Source of the DNA: Pseudomonas sp. WS 5079
GTDB taxonomy: Bacteria; Pseudomonadota; Gammaproteobacteria; Pseudomonadales; Pseudomonadaceae
Reading direction: 5' to 3'
Assembly (NCBI RefSeq): GCF_012985465.1
Contig: NZ_JAAQWN010000009.1
Coordinates: 248,001-312,000 of the forward strand
Length of the DNA: 64,000 nt
Both the position numbers and the translations under genes were made by a program. Positions 26,123 to 34,381 of the stretch are shown in pieces; positions within the stretch are counted from its first letter, which is position 1; every line of letters starts with the position of its first letter. The notes beneath the pieces are model-generated. The model was not told where the DNA came from. It saw nothing but the letters and a program-made list of their open reading frames with translations, and ran no database searches.

Positions 26123-26400
26123 CCAGAACCAGCACCGCAATCGCCAGGTCACACCCTGAACTGCCCCACCAACTCCCCCATTTTGAACTGTGAATACATT
26201 CAAATGTAGGAGCTGGCTTGCCTGCGATGGGGCCAGCACCAGCCCCCCAATTACCAGGTCAGATCCTGAACTGCCCCACCAACCCCCACATTTTGAACTG
26301 TGAATACATTCAAATGTAGGAGCTGGCTTGCCTGCGATGAGGCCAGCACCAGCACCGCAATCGCCAGGTCAGATCCTGAACTGCCCCACCAACTGCCCCA
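26101..26400. repeat. 110-bp tandem repeat, 2.7 copies, ending in the chemoreceptor gene
   Basis: Copies begin with AGCTGGCTTGCCTGCGATG at 26101, 26211 and 26321, an exact 110-bp period. Each holds a REP core, a segment equal to the 3' end of the chemoreceptor gene (TGAACTGCCCCACCAAC, encoding the reverse of its last residues), and the loop words GAACTGTGAATACATTCAAA. The third copy runs into the true gene end at 26369-26400. The first two are decayed by a few substitutions. Confidence 0.9.
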
Positions 26401-28048
26401 ACCGCTGCCCCAGTTCCGCCAGACTGCGGGAGGTCTGCGCGCCCTGTTGGGTCTCGTCCGCCACGCTGTCCACCGCCACGGCAATCTGATGCACGCTGCG
26501 GTTGATCTCTTCGGCCACGGCGGTTTGCTCTTCAGCGGCGCTGGCGATCTGCGCGTTCATCGTGTTGATGGTGCCGATCAGCTGCGCCATGGTATCGAGG
26601 GACGCCCCGGCTTCATTGGCCTGGGCCGAGGTGCCGTCGCCGGCATCGCTGGAGCGGCGCATGGATTCCACGGCCGCCTCGGTGCCTTTTTGCAGGCGGT
26701 CGATCATGCCCTGGATTTCCTGGGTACTTTGTTGAGTGCGGCTGGCCAGCGCGCGGACTTCATCGGCCACCACCGCAAACCCACGCCCGGCTTCACCGGC
26801 ACGGGCCGCTTCAATGGCGGCGTTGAGGGCCAGCAGGTTGGTTTGCTCGGCAATCGAACGGATCACCCCAAGCACACTGACAATCGACGACACGTCCTGT
26901 TGCAGGCTGTCCAGGGACACGCCACTGCTGCGGATGTCGTTCACCAGCGCATGAATCTGCGCGATGCTGCCATCCACCACACGCTTGGCGGCCTGGCCTT
27001 CGGCGTCGGTCTGCTGCGCCGCCACCGCCGCGCCCTGGGCACTGCGCGCCACTTCATGGGCGGCGGATGACATTTCATTGATCGCGGTTGCCACCTGGTC
27101 GGTTTCCTGGCGCTGGCGCTCCATGGCCTGCTCCGAACGATGGGCCTGCTCGGACACCTGGCTGACCAGGCCGGTCAGTTGCGAAGTCATGTCGGTGATC
27201 TGGCGCACCAGGCCGTGGATCTTGTCGACAAACCGGTTGAACGAGCCCGCCAGTTCACCCAGTTCGTCCTGGCTGGTGATTGCCAGGCGGCGCGTCAAGT
27301 CACCCTCACCGGCGGCGATGTCGTCGAGGTTGGCCTTCATCAGGTGCAAGGGACGCAAGATGGTATTGGCCAGCAGCATGCCCACTGCCGCGATCAGCAA
27401 CAGCAGCACCGCCGCAATACCGATAATGCTCAACAACACCCCTTCCATACGCTCGTTGACCTTGGCTTCCACCTCGCTGACCAGGGCGTCGATACCGTCG
27501 AGGTTGACTGACGTACCGATCACCATGTCCCACTTGGGCAGGTATTCGGTGTAGCCGAGCTTGGGCACCAGTTCGGTTTGCCCCGGCTGGGTCGAGCTGT
27601 ATTGCAGGTAGTGGCTGCCGTCCTTGCCGACCTTCACCAGGTCGCGGTTGACGTAGACACCGTTGGGGTCGCGGTTGTCCTTGAAGCTTTTGCCCACGCC
27701 GTCGGGGCTGTTGCCCTTGAACAGGCGGATGGTTTCGGAGTCGTAGCCGAAGAAATAGCCGTCCTTGCCGTAGGTGGTGTTGGACAGCAACTTGACCACC
27801 TGCGCCCGCGCCTCTGTGTCGCCAGGGGCTGCGGCGTCGTACAGCGGCTTGATGGTGGTCATCGCCACCTCGACATAACTTTGCAGGGTGGCCTTGGCGT
27901 TGTTGAGCAGGCGCTGGCGGGTTTCGGCCACCTCGGTGCGCGCCTGTTCCTTGAGGATCCACACCGTGGTCAGGCTGATGACCACCGCGAACAACAACAC
28001 CGGCAATACGGCAAGGGACAGGACTTTGGCCTTCAGACTCAGACGCAT
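26369..28048 (-). CDS. Methyl-accepting chemotaxis protein, CtpM-like
   Basis: 559 residues. Membrane segment 1 (VLSLAVLPVLLFAVVISLTTVW), a periplasmic single Cache domain (about 35-185, with YGKDGYFFGYDSETIRLF and YLPKWDMVIGTSVNLDGID), membrane segment 2 (about 190-215), a HAMP domain and the signalling tip EQTNLLALNAAIEAARAGE. P. aeruginosa PA2652 (CtpM, a malate receptor) has this length and architecture and also lies next to a transporter and TlpQ, so orthology is likely; ligand identity is inferred. A sigma-28 promoter lies 34 nt before the start. Its last codons are part of the 110-bp tandem repeat. Confidence 0.9.
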   Translation of the reverse strand: MRLSLKAKVLSLAVLPVLLFAVVISLTTVWILKEQARTEVAETRQRLLNNAKATLQSYVEVAMTTIKPLYDAAAPGDTEARAQVVKLLSNTTYGKDGYFFGYDSETIRLFKGNSPDGVGKSFKDNRDPNGVYVNRDLVKVGKDGSHYLQYSSTQPGQTELVPKLGYTEYLPKWDMVIGTSVNLDGIDALVSEVEAKVNERMEGVLLSIIGIAAVLLLLIAAVGMLLANTILRPLHLMKANLDDIAAGEGDLTRRLAITSQDELGELAGSFNRFVDKIHGLVRQITDMTSQLTGLVSQVSEQAHRSEQAMERQRQETDQVATAINEMSSAAHEVARSAQGAAVAAQQTDAEGQAAKRVVDGSIAQIHALVNDIRSSGVSLDSLQQDVSSIVSVLGVIRSIAEQTNLLALNAAIEAARAGEAGRGFAVVADEVRALASRTQQSTQEIQGMIDRLQKGTEAAVESMRRSSDAGDGTSAQANEAGASLDTMAQLIGTINTMNAQIASAAEEQTAVAEEINRSVHQIAVAVDSVADETQQGAQTSRSLAELGQRLGQLVGQFRI

Positions 28049-28081
28049 GGATCTTCTCTCTTGTAGGGCAACGTTAAGAGG

Positions 28082-28108
28082 TTAACGGCCCGCAGAGAAA
28101 AAACTGTA
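28082..28108 (-). promoter_or_regulatory. Sigma-28 (FliA) promoter of the CtpM-like gene
   Basis: On the minus strand TACAGTTT-N11-GCCGTTAA matches the FliA consensus TAAAGTTT-N11-GCCGATAA at 14 of 16 positions with the correct 11-nt spacing. It ends 33 nt before the ATG at 28048. Confidence 0.8.
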
Positions 28109-28133
28109 GGAGCCGGCAAGCCGACTCCTACAG
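28104..28133. repeat. Short REP-like hairpin overlapping the FliA promoter
   Basis: CTGTAGGAGCCGGC and GCCGACTCCTACAG form a compact inverted repeat. It abuts the stop of the transporter gene (28140) and its left end overlaps the -35 part of the FliA site, so it may both end the upstream transcript and border the promoter. Confidence 0.7.
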
Positions 28134-28139
28134 GGGGTG

Positions 28140-29462
28140 TTACAGGGTCATCGCGGCAAACCAGCCGAACACCAGCAACGGCAGGTTGTAGTGCAGGAAG
28201 GTCGGGACCACGGTGTCCCAGATATGGTGATGCTGGCCGTCGATATTCAGACCCGAGGTCGGCCCCAGGGTGGAGTCCGACGCTGGAGAGCCGGCGTCGC
28301 CCAGGGCCCCGGCGGTGCCGACGATGCAGACGATGGCCAGCGGGCTGAACCCCAGTTGCACACACAGCGGCACAAAAATCGCCGCAAGGATCGGCACGGT
28401 GGAGAATGACGAGCCAATGCCCATGGTCACCAGCAGGCCCACCAGCAGCATCAACAGCGCCCCCACGCCACGGCTGTGGCCGATGAAGGCGGCGGAGGCC
28501 TGCACCAGCGTCTGTACCTGGCCGGTAGCCTTGAGCACTTCGGCAAATCCGGAAGACGCGATCATGATGAAGCCAATCATCGCCATCATCTTCATGCCTT
28601 CGGTGAACAGGTCATCGGTGTCGCGCCAGCGCACGATGCCCGATACCGAGAAGATCAGGAAACCCGCCAAGGCGCCGATGATCATCGAGTCCAGCCACAA
28701 CTGGATAATAAAGGCCGAGGCAATGGCCAGCCCGGCCACCAGCAGGGTCAGCGGGTTGTATTGCACCGCCACTTGCTCGACCCGTTCGATTTTCTCCAGG
28801 TCATAGACGCGCTTTTTGCGGTAGCTGATAAACACCGCCACCAGCAGGCCGAACACCATGCCCAGCGCCGGGATGCCCATGGCCTGGGTGACATTGACCT
28901 GGCTGATATCCACCCCGCTCTTGGCAACGTTGGCCAGCAGGATCTGGTTGAGGAAGATGTTGCCGAAGCCCACCGGCAGGAACATGTACGGGGTGATCAG
29001 GCCGAAGGTCATGACGCAGGCGATCAGGCGCCGGTCAATCTGCAACTTGGTCAGCACATACAGCAGCGGTGGCACCAGCAGCGGGATAAAGGCGATATGG
29101 ATCGGCAGGATGTTCTGCGAGGCAATCGCTACCGCGCCCAGCAGGCAGATCAGCAGCCATTTGACGTGACTGCCGCCGGTAGCCTCCTGGCGGTCCACCA
29201 GCAGCAGGGCCTTGTCCGCCAGGGCGTGGGCCAGGCCGGACTTGGCAATCGCCACGGCGAAAGCACCGAGCAACGCGTAGGACAGCGCCACTGTGGCACC
29301 GCCGCCCAGGCCGCTGTTGAACGCGCTGAGCGTCGCGTCGATCCCCAGGCCGCCGGTCAAGCCGCCGACCAGCGCGCCGACGATGATCGCGATGACCACA
29401 TGCACGCGGGACAGGCTGAGCACGAGCATGGTACCGACCGCGGCGATTACTGCGTTAATCAT
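28140..29462 (-). CDS. Na+/H+ antiporter family (NhaC-like) membrane transporter
   Basis: 440 residues, about eleven membrane segments. It shows the repeated hairpin layout of the NhaC/ion-transporter superfamily: GGLGIDATLSAFNSGLGGGATVALSYALLG near the start, ASQNILPIHIAFIPLLVPPLL, and IGSSFSTVPILAAIF with GDAGSPASDSTLGPT near the end. P. aeruginosa PA2653 occupies the same place between ctpM and tlpQ. The substrate is unknown; a carboxylate or amine taken up with Na+ would suit its two chemoreceptor neighbours. ATG 29462 has GAGGTAACC upstream. Membrane character is certain; antiport is only a family label. Confidence 0.85.
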   Translation of the reverse strand: MINAVIAAVGTMLVLSLSRVHVVIAIIVGALVGGLTGGLGIDATLSAFNSGLGGGATVALSYALLGAFAVAIAKSGLAHALADKALLLVDRQEATGGSHVKWLLICLLGAVAIASQNILPIHIAFIPLLVPPLLYVLTKLQIDRRLIACVMTFGLITPYMFLPVGFGNIFLNQILLANVAKSGVDISQVNVTQAMGIPALGMVFGLLVAVFISYRKKRVYDLEKIERVEQVAVQYNPLTLLVAGLAIASAFIIQLWLDSMIIGALAGFLIFSVSGIVRWRDTDDLFTEGMKMMAMIGFIMIASSGFAEVLKATGQVQTLVQASAAFIGHSRGVGALLMLLVGLLVTMGIGSSFSTVPILAAIFVPLCVQLGFSPLAIVCIVGTAGALGDAGSPASDSTLGPTSGLNIDGQHHHIWDTVVPTFLHYNLPLLVFGWFAAMTL

Positions 29463-29630
29463 GGTTACCTCAAGACAGAAACATAAAAACAACACGCGCC
29501 GGCGCCCTGGCCAGATGGCGACCACGGCACACGCAGAAAGGGAGTTTTATTAGAGGGCGCGCACTTTGCAGCAGCCGGCGCGTCATGTCAAAGCGCGACG
29601 TCGCAAACAGAATTCAATTGATCGTATGAA

Positions 29631-29657
29631 TAAAGAAAAAAACCACGCGGCCGATAC
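29631..29657 (+). promoter_or_regulatory. Sigma-28 (FliA) promoter of the TlpQ-like gene
   Basis: TAAAGAAA-N11-GCCGATAC matches the FliA consensus at the -35 and -10 parts with exact 11-nt spacing. It lies 40 nt before ATG 29698. Confidence 0.85.
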
Positions 29658-29697
29658 AACGGATCATCTCTGTCGTAACGAAAGGTTAAGGATCTCC

Positions 29698-31845
29698 ATG
29701 TCGCTCAGGCAGCTGTCCATTCAATGGAAAATCACCCTCCTCGCCGGCCTTTGTCTGTTGGGGATCGTGACCCTGCTGGTGGGTCTGTCGCTGTATCGGA
29801 TGGACCAGAGCTCACAAAGGGTCCAGACCTCCAGCACGCAGATGCTCAATGTCGCGGCCCAATCGCGCATCGAAGCCCAGGGTGAAGTCCAGGCCCTGGG
29901 CATCCGCCAGCAATTTATGGACGCCTATCAGTACGGCCATGGTTTTTCGCGCCAGGTGCTGTTTTTGCGCGAACAGGCCGAGAAGCGCTTTCTCGATGCC
30001 TTCGACCTGCGTGAGGACCTGACCCGCCAGGTCAAGGCTGCCCTGCAAGCCAACCCGGACCTGCTGGGCCTGTCCCTGGTCTTTGAAGCCAATGCCCTGG
30101 ATGGCAAGGATGAGCTGTTCGCCGGCCAGGCGGAGCTGGGCAGCAATGAAAAGGGACGCTTTGCCCTGTACTGGTCGCAGCCGACACCCGGCACGCTGAC
30201 CTCGATGGCGCTGCCGGAAAGCGATATGTCCGACACCAGCGTCGGCCCCAGCGGCGAAAAGGCCAACACCTGGTTCACCTGCCCGCGCAGCACGCTCAAG
30301 CCGTGTGTGATCGAGCCGTACTTCTATGTGATCGACGGGCACAACGTATTGCTGACCAGCATCGTGTTCCCGCTCATGGTCAATGGCAAAGTCATCGCCT
30401 CGCTGTCGGTGGACATCAACCTCAACAGCCTGCAGGCCGTCAGCCAGAACGCCAGCCGCAAACTGTATGACGGCCAGACCAACGTCAGCATCATCAGCCC
30501 GGTGGGTTTGCTCGCCGGCTACAGCCCGGATGCCAGCAAGCTCAGCCAGCGCCTGGACAGCGTGGATACCGCCAGCGGCGCGCAACTGATCAGCGCCATG
30601 GCCAGCAGCACCCAGACCTACAGCCTGCGTACCGATCATCAACTCAAGGTCCTGGCCCCCTTCCAGCCCATTCCCAATGGCAAGTCCTGGGGCGTGTTGC
30701 TGGATGTGCCGGAAAAAGTCCTGATCGGCCCCGCGCAAGCCCTCAAGGCCGAGCTGGATGCCGACAACACCAAAGGCACCCTGCTGGAACTGGGCCTGGG
30801 CCTGCTCGCCGCCATCGTCGGCTTGCTGTTGGTGTGGCTGATGGCCCGCAGCGTGACCCGGCCGATCCTCGGCGTGGCCCGTATGCTGGAGGATATCGCC
30901 AGCGGCGAAGGCGACCTGACCCGGCGCCTGGCCTACGACAAGCGCGATGAGCTGGGCGAGTTGGCCAGTTGGTTCAACCGCTTCCTCGACAAACTGCAAC
31001 CGATCATTGCCGAGGTCAAACGCTCGGTACAGGACGCGCGCAGCACCGCCGACCAATCGGCGGCAATAGCCAGCCAGACCAGCGCCGGCATGGACCAGCA
31101 GTACCGCCAGGTGGATCAGGTGGCCACCGCCTCCCACGAAATGAGCGCCACCGCCCAGGATGTCGCGCGCAGCGCCGCCCAGGCAGCACAAGCCGCCCGC
31201 GATGCCGACCAGGCCACCCGCGAAGGCCTGACCGTGATCGACCGCACCACCACCAGCATCGGCCACCTCGCCGCCGACATGAGTACGGCGATGGCCCAGG
31301 TCGAAGGCCTGGCGGCCAATAGCGAGCAGATCGGTTCAGTGCTGGAAGTGATCCGCGCGATTGCCGAACAGACCAACCTGTTGGCGCTCAACGCCGCCAT
31401 CGAAGCCGCCCGCGCCGGTGAGGCCGGGCGCGGTTTTGCGGTGGTGGCGGACGAAGTGCGCAACCTCGCGCGGCGCACCCAGGAGTCGGTGGAAGAAACC
31501 CGCCAAGTGATCGAACAGTTGCAAAACGGCACCCAGGAAGTGGTGAGTTCCATGAACAACAGCCACCGCCAGGCCCAGGGCAGTGTCGAGCAGGTGGGCC
31601 AGGCCGTCACGGCATTGCGCCAGATCGGCGACGCCGTGACTGTGATCAGCGACATGAACCTGCAGATCGCCAGCGCCGCCGAACAGCAAAGCGCGGTGGC
31701 CGAGGAGATCAACAGCAACGTGGCGACGATTCGCGACGTGACCGAATCGCTGTCAGGCCAGGCCAATGAATCGGCGCGGGTCAGCCAGACGCTGAACAGC
31801 CTGGCCAATCAGCAACAGGGGTTGATGGACCAGTTCCGAGTCTGA
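29698..31845 (+). CDS. tlpQ: Methyl-accepting chemotaxis protein, TlpQ-like
   Basis: 715 residues. Membrane segment 1 (ITLLAGLCLLGIVTLLVGLSLY), a large periplasmic double-Cache domain (about 35-360), membrane segment 2 (LGLGLLAAIVGLLLVWLMA), HAMP, and the receptor tip EQTNLLALNAAIEAARAGE. TlpQ of P. aeruginosa (PA2654) has almost the same length and neighbours and senses histamine and polyamines; McpU of P. putida is a relative. Ligand specificity here is inferred from synteny and architecture only. AAGGATCTCC precedes ATG 29698. A FliA promoter puts it in the flagellar regulon. Confidence 0.88.
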   Translation: MSLRQLSIQWKITLLAGLCLLGIVTLLVGLSLYRMDQSSQRVQTSSTQMLNVAAQSRIEAQGEVQALGIRQQFMDAYQYGHGFSRQVLFLREQAEKRFLDAFDLREDLTRQVKAALQANPDLLGLSLVFEANALDGKDELFAGQAELGSNEKGRFALYWSQPTPGTLTSMALPESDMSDTSVGPSGEKANTWFTCPRSTLKPCVIEPYFYVIDGHNVLLTSIVFPLMVNGKVIASLSVDINLNSLQAVSQNASRKLYDGQTNVSIISPVGLLAGYSPDASKLSQRLDSVDTASGAQLISAMASSTQTYSLRTDHQLKVLAPFQPIPNGKSWGVLLDVPEKVLIGPAQALKAELDADNTKGTLLELGLGLLAAIVGLLLVWLMARSVTRPILGVARMLEDIASGEGDLTRRLAYDKRDELGELASWFNRFLDKLQPIIAEVKRSVQDARSTADQSAAIASQTSAGMDQQYRQVDQVATASHEMSATAQDVARSAAQAAQAARDADQATREGLTVIDRTTTSIGHLAADMSTAMAQVEGLAANSEQIGSVLEVIRAIAEQTNLLALNAAIEAARAGEAGRGFAVVADEVRNLARRTQESVEETRQVIEQLQNGTQEVVSSMNNSHRQAQGSVEQVGQAVTALRQIGDAVTVISDMNLQIASAAEQQSAVAEEINSNVATIRDVTESLSGQANESARVSQTLNSLANQQQGLMDQFRV

Positions 31846-31852
31846 TGGCGCC

Positions 31853-32269
31853 TTAAAATGCGCGGGGCCTGGCGCTGGATGCAACATCCAGCTCACACCC
31901 CCACAGCTCCAGCGCCGGTCGGCTCGCGTGTGGCGGGCCGAGCCAGGCGCTCAGCCAGTGGCAGCGCTGGTTGAAGCACACCTGATAATCCCCGGCCTCG
32001 GGGGCTCGCCCCACACGTAACGGTTGCACAGGCGGCAACTGACGCCGGTAATGCCAACTGCCCTCGCGCAGTTCGGCGCCGTGCGGGATTTCCATGCCTG
32101 CCCCGGAACCCTTGACCCGCGCCTCGCCCAGCAGCAATCCCTCGGGCGTTACGCGGTAGTCCTCCTCCCAGCGCACTTTCTCAACGGTATGGGTCCAGGC
32201 CAGGGTGAAGGCTGGCGTGGGGATTTGTGCCCAGACCGCGCCGGCCAACCCCAGGCACAGGCCGATCAC
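31853..32269 (-). CDS. DUF1850 protein of TAXI-TRAP transporter
   Basis: 138 residues. A hydrophobic N-terminus (MIGLCLGLAGAVWA) is a signal peptide or anchor. The DUF1850 core has FTLAWTHTVEKVRWEEDY, EARVKGSGAGMEIPHGA and two cysteines near VCFNQRCHWL. DUF1850 genes sit next to fused TRAP permeases of the TAXI class in many bacteria, but their role is not established. It uses a GTG start at 32269 that overlaps the permease stop (GTGA), so it is translationally coupled. Confidence 0.85.
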   Translation of the reverse strand: MIGLCLGLAGAVWAQIPTPAFTLAWTHTVEKVRWEEDYRVTPEGLLLGEARVKGSGAGMEIPHGAELREGSWHYRRQLPPVQPLRVGRAPEAGDYQVCFNQRCHWLSAWLGPPHASRPALELWGCELDVASSARPRAF

Positions 32270-34293
32270 GCAGTGGCCACCTGAGCTCGGCGAGCACGCC
32301 AGCAGTGCTGTGCGATCAACAGTACGGCCAGGGCGAAGCCGATTTCATCGCTTAACGGCGTCGCCAGAATCAGGCTGGCACCGGCGGCAAAGCCCAGCAT
32401 GCGTTCCCACCCACTGAGCCGAGTCTGTAGGTAACCGGTGAACACCGCGCCCCAGATGCCAATGGCCAGCAGCGCCTTGGCCACCACATACAGTGTGGCC
32501 AGCAGACTGTCGCCCTGGAGCATCAACGCCGGCTCGTACACCGCCATGAACGGCACGACAAACCCGGCCACCGCGATGCGGATCGCCCACAGGCTGATGT
32601 TCAGGCCGCTTGCCCGGGCAATCGGCGCCGCCGCGAAACAGGCCAGCGCCACCGGTGGCGTGAGGTCCGCCATGATGCCGAAATAGAACACGAACATGTG
32701 CGACACAATCAGCGGCACCCCCAGGTCGAGCAAGGCCGGGGCGGCAATCGAACTGGTGATGATGTAGTTGGGAATGGTCGGGATGCCCATGCCCAGCACC
32801 AGGCAAGTGAGCATGGTGAGCAGCAGCGACAGGAACAGGCTGTCCTGGCCGATGGCAAGGATATAGCCGGCAAAGGTGGAGGCCACCCCGGTCAGCGACA
32901 CCACGCCGATGATCACCCCCACCAGGGCGCAGGCGATGCCCACCGGCAAGGCATGGCGCGCGCCTTCGACCAGCGCATGCAGGCAGAGGCCCAGGGTGTC
33001 GCGGCCGCCCTTGATAAACCAGCACACCGCCACCAGCAGCGCCACCACCCCGAACACCATGCCGATACCCAGCCGGAAGAACCCCGCGCAGAGCACGCCC
33101 AGGGCAATCCAGAAGGCCAAGCGCATGACCCTGGATGAAACACGCAGGATGATCGCCGAACCAAGAATCACGATGGACGTCAGTGCCAGGCCGACCATGC
33201 CCGAGAACAACGGTGTGCGCCCGGAAAACAGCAGGTAGATCAGCACCAACAGCGGTATCAGCAAGTACCAGCGCTGTTTGACCGCCGCCCAGGGGTTGGG
33301 GCATTCGCTCTTGGGCAGGCCACACAGGTTGGAGCGCCGGGCTTCCAGGTGAACCATCCAGAACACCGAGCCGAAGTACAGCAAGGCCGGAATCAGCGCG
33401 GCCCTGGCCACCTCGAAGAACGGCACGTTGATCGTCTCGGCCATGATAAACGCCACTGCGCCCATGATCGGCGGCATGATCTGGCTGCCCATCGACGAGG
33501 TCGCTTCCACGCCGCCGGCAAACGCCGATTTGTAGCCAAAGCGCTTCATCAACGGGATGGTGAACTGGCCGGTAGTGACCACGTTGGCCACGCCCGAACC
33601 GGTGATGGTGCCCATCAGCGCCGACGACACCACCGAAACCTTGGCCGGGCCACCGAGCTTGTGGCCGAACAGGCCCATGGCGAAATCGGTGAACAGCTTG
33701 ATCATCCCGGCCTGTTCGAGGAACGCGCCGAACAGGATGAACAGGAAGATGTAAGTGGCTGAAACATAGGTCGGCGTGCCATACAGCCCCTCGGTGCCAA
33801 AGGCCAGTTGGTTGACGATCTGGTCGATGGCGTAGCCACGGTGCATCAGGTCGCCCGGCAGGTACTGGCCGAACAGGCCGTAGGCCAGGAACAGCGCACA
33901 GATCAGCGGCAGGGCAATGCCCATCACCCGTCGCGCGGCTTCAAATACCAGCACGATCAGTAGCAGGCCGACGAACATGTCACTGCCAGTCAGGTCGCCG
34001 GAGCGTTGAATCAGGTCGGCTTCGAAATACCACTGGTAGAACGCCGTGGCCATCCCGGCCAGCCCCAGCAGCCAGGCCAGCGGTTGCCAGGGCTGGGCCC
34101 TGCCCCGCGCCGGAAAACACATAAACACCACCAGTAACAGGAAGCCCACGTGCACGGCCCGCAGAATCTGGCTGGAAACCGGGTGGAAGGCGGCGGTGAT
34201 GATCTGGAAGGTGGAAAACAACAGCCCGACATAGAACAGGGCTCGGGGCCAATCCCTGGGATTGGCGGCGAGGCTTTGGTCTTGCTCACTCAT
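32266..34293 (-). CDS. TRAP transporter fused permease (4TM/12TM)
   Basis: 675 residues, with the small DctQ-type and large DctM-type membrane subunits joined in one chain of about 17-18 membrane segments. DctM-part marks are PPIMGAVAFIMAETINVPF, MGTITGSGVANVVTTGQFTIPLMKR-type glycine-rich loops and PTIPNYIITSSIAAPALLDLG. It moves a substrate with Na+ or H+ when loaded by the TAXI binding protein encoded just upstream. The substrate is unknown; glutamate-like and other carboxylates are known for some TAXI systems. GGAG precedes ATG 34293. Confidence 0.92.
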   Translation of the reverse strand: MSEQDQSLAANPRDWPRALFYVGLLFSTFQIITAAFHPVSSQILRAVHVGFLLLVVFMCFPARGRAQPWQPLAWLLGLAGMATAFYQWYFEADLIQRSGDLTGSDMFVGLLLIVLVFEAARRVMGIALPLICALFLAYGLFGQYLPGDLMHRGYAIDQIVNQLAFGTEGLYGTPTYVSATYIFLFILFGAFLEQAGMIKLFTDFAMGLFGHKLGGPAKVSVVSSALMGTITGSGVANVVTTGQFTIPLMKRFGYKSAFAGGVEATSSMGSQIMPPIMGAVAFIMAETINVPFFEVARAALIPALLYFGSVFWMVHLEARRSNLCGLPKSECPNPWAAVKQRWYLLIPLLVLIYLLFSGRTPLFSGMVGLALTSIVILGSAIILRVSSRVMRLAFWIALGVLCAGFFRLGIGMVFGVVALLVAVCWFIKGGRDTLGLCLHALVEGARHALPVGIACALVGVIIGVVSLTGVASTFAGYILAIGQDSLFLSLLLTMLTCLVLGMGIPTIPNYIITSSIAAPALLDLGVPLIVSHMFVFYFGIMADLTPPVALACFAAAPIARASGLNISLWAIRIAVAGFVVPFMAVYEPALMLQGDSLLATLYVVAKALLAIGIWGAVFTGYLQTRLSGWERMLGFAAGASLILATPLSDEIGFALAVLLIAQHCWRARRAQVATA

Positions 34294-34324
34294 GGAGGCA
34301 CTCCCACATTACAACGTCGATAGG

Positions 34325-34364
34325 CCAATAAAACCTGGCGTACGGTGTACGCAGGCTTTATTGG
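34325..34364 (-). promoter_or_regulatory. Intercistronic stem-loop between binding protein and permease
   Basis: CCAATAAAACCTGGCGTAC pairs with GTACGCAGGCTTTATTGG with one mismatch, one bulge and a GGT loop. It lies between the TAXI binding protein and the permease without a U-tract. Such hairpins often shield the 3' end of the binding-protein message and raise its level over the permease. Confidence 0.6.
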
Positions 34365-34381
34365 TAGCCCTGGCACGTGGG

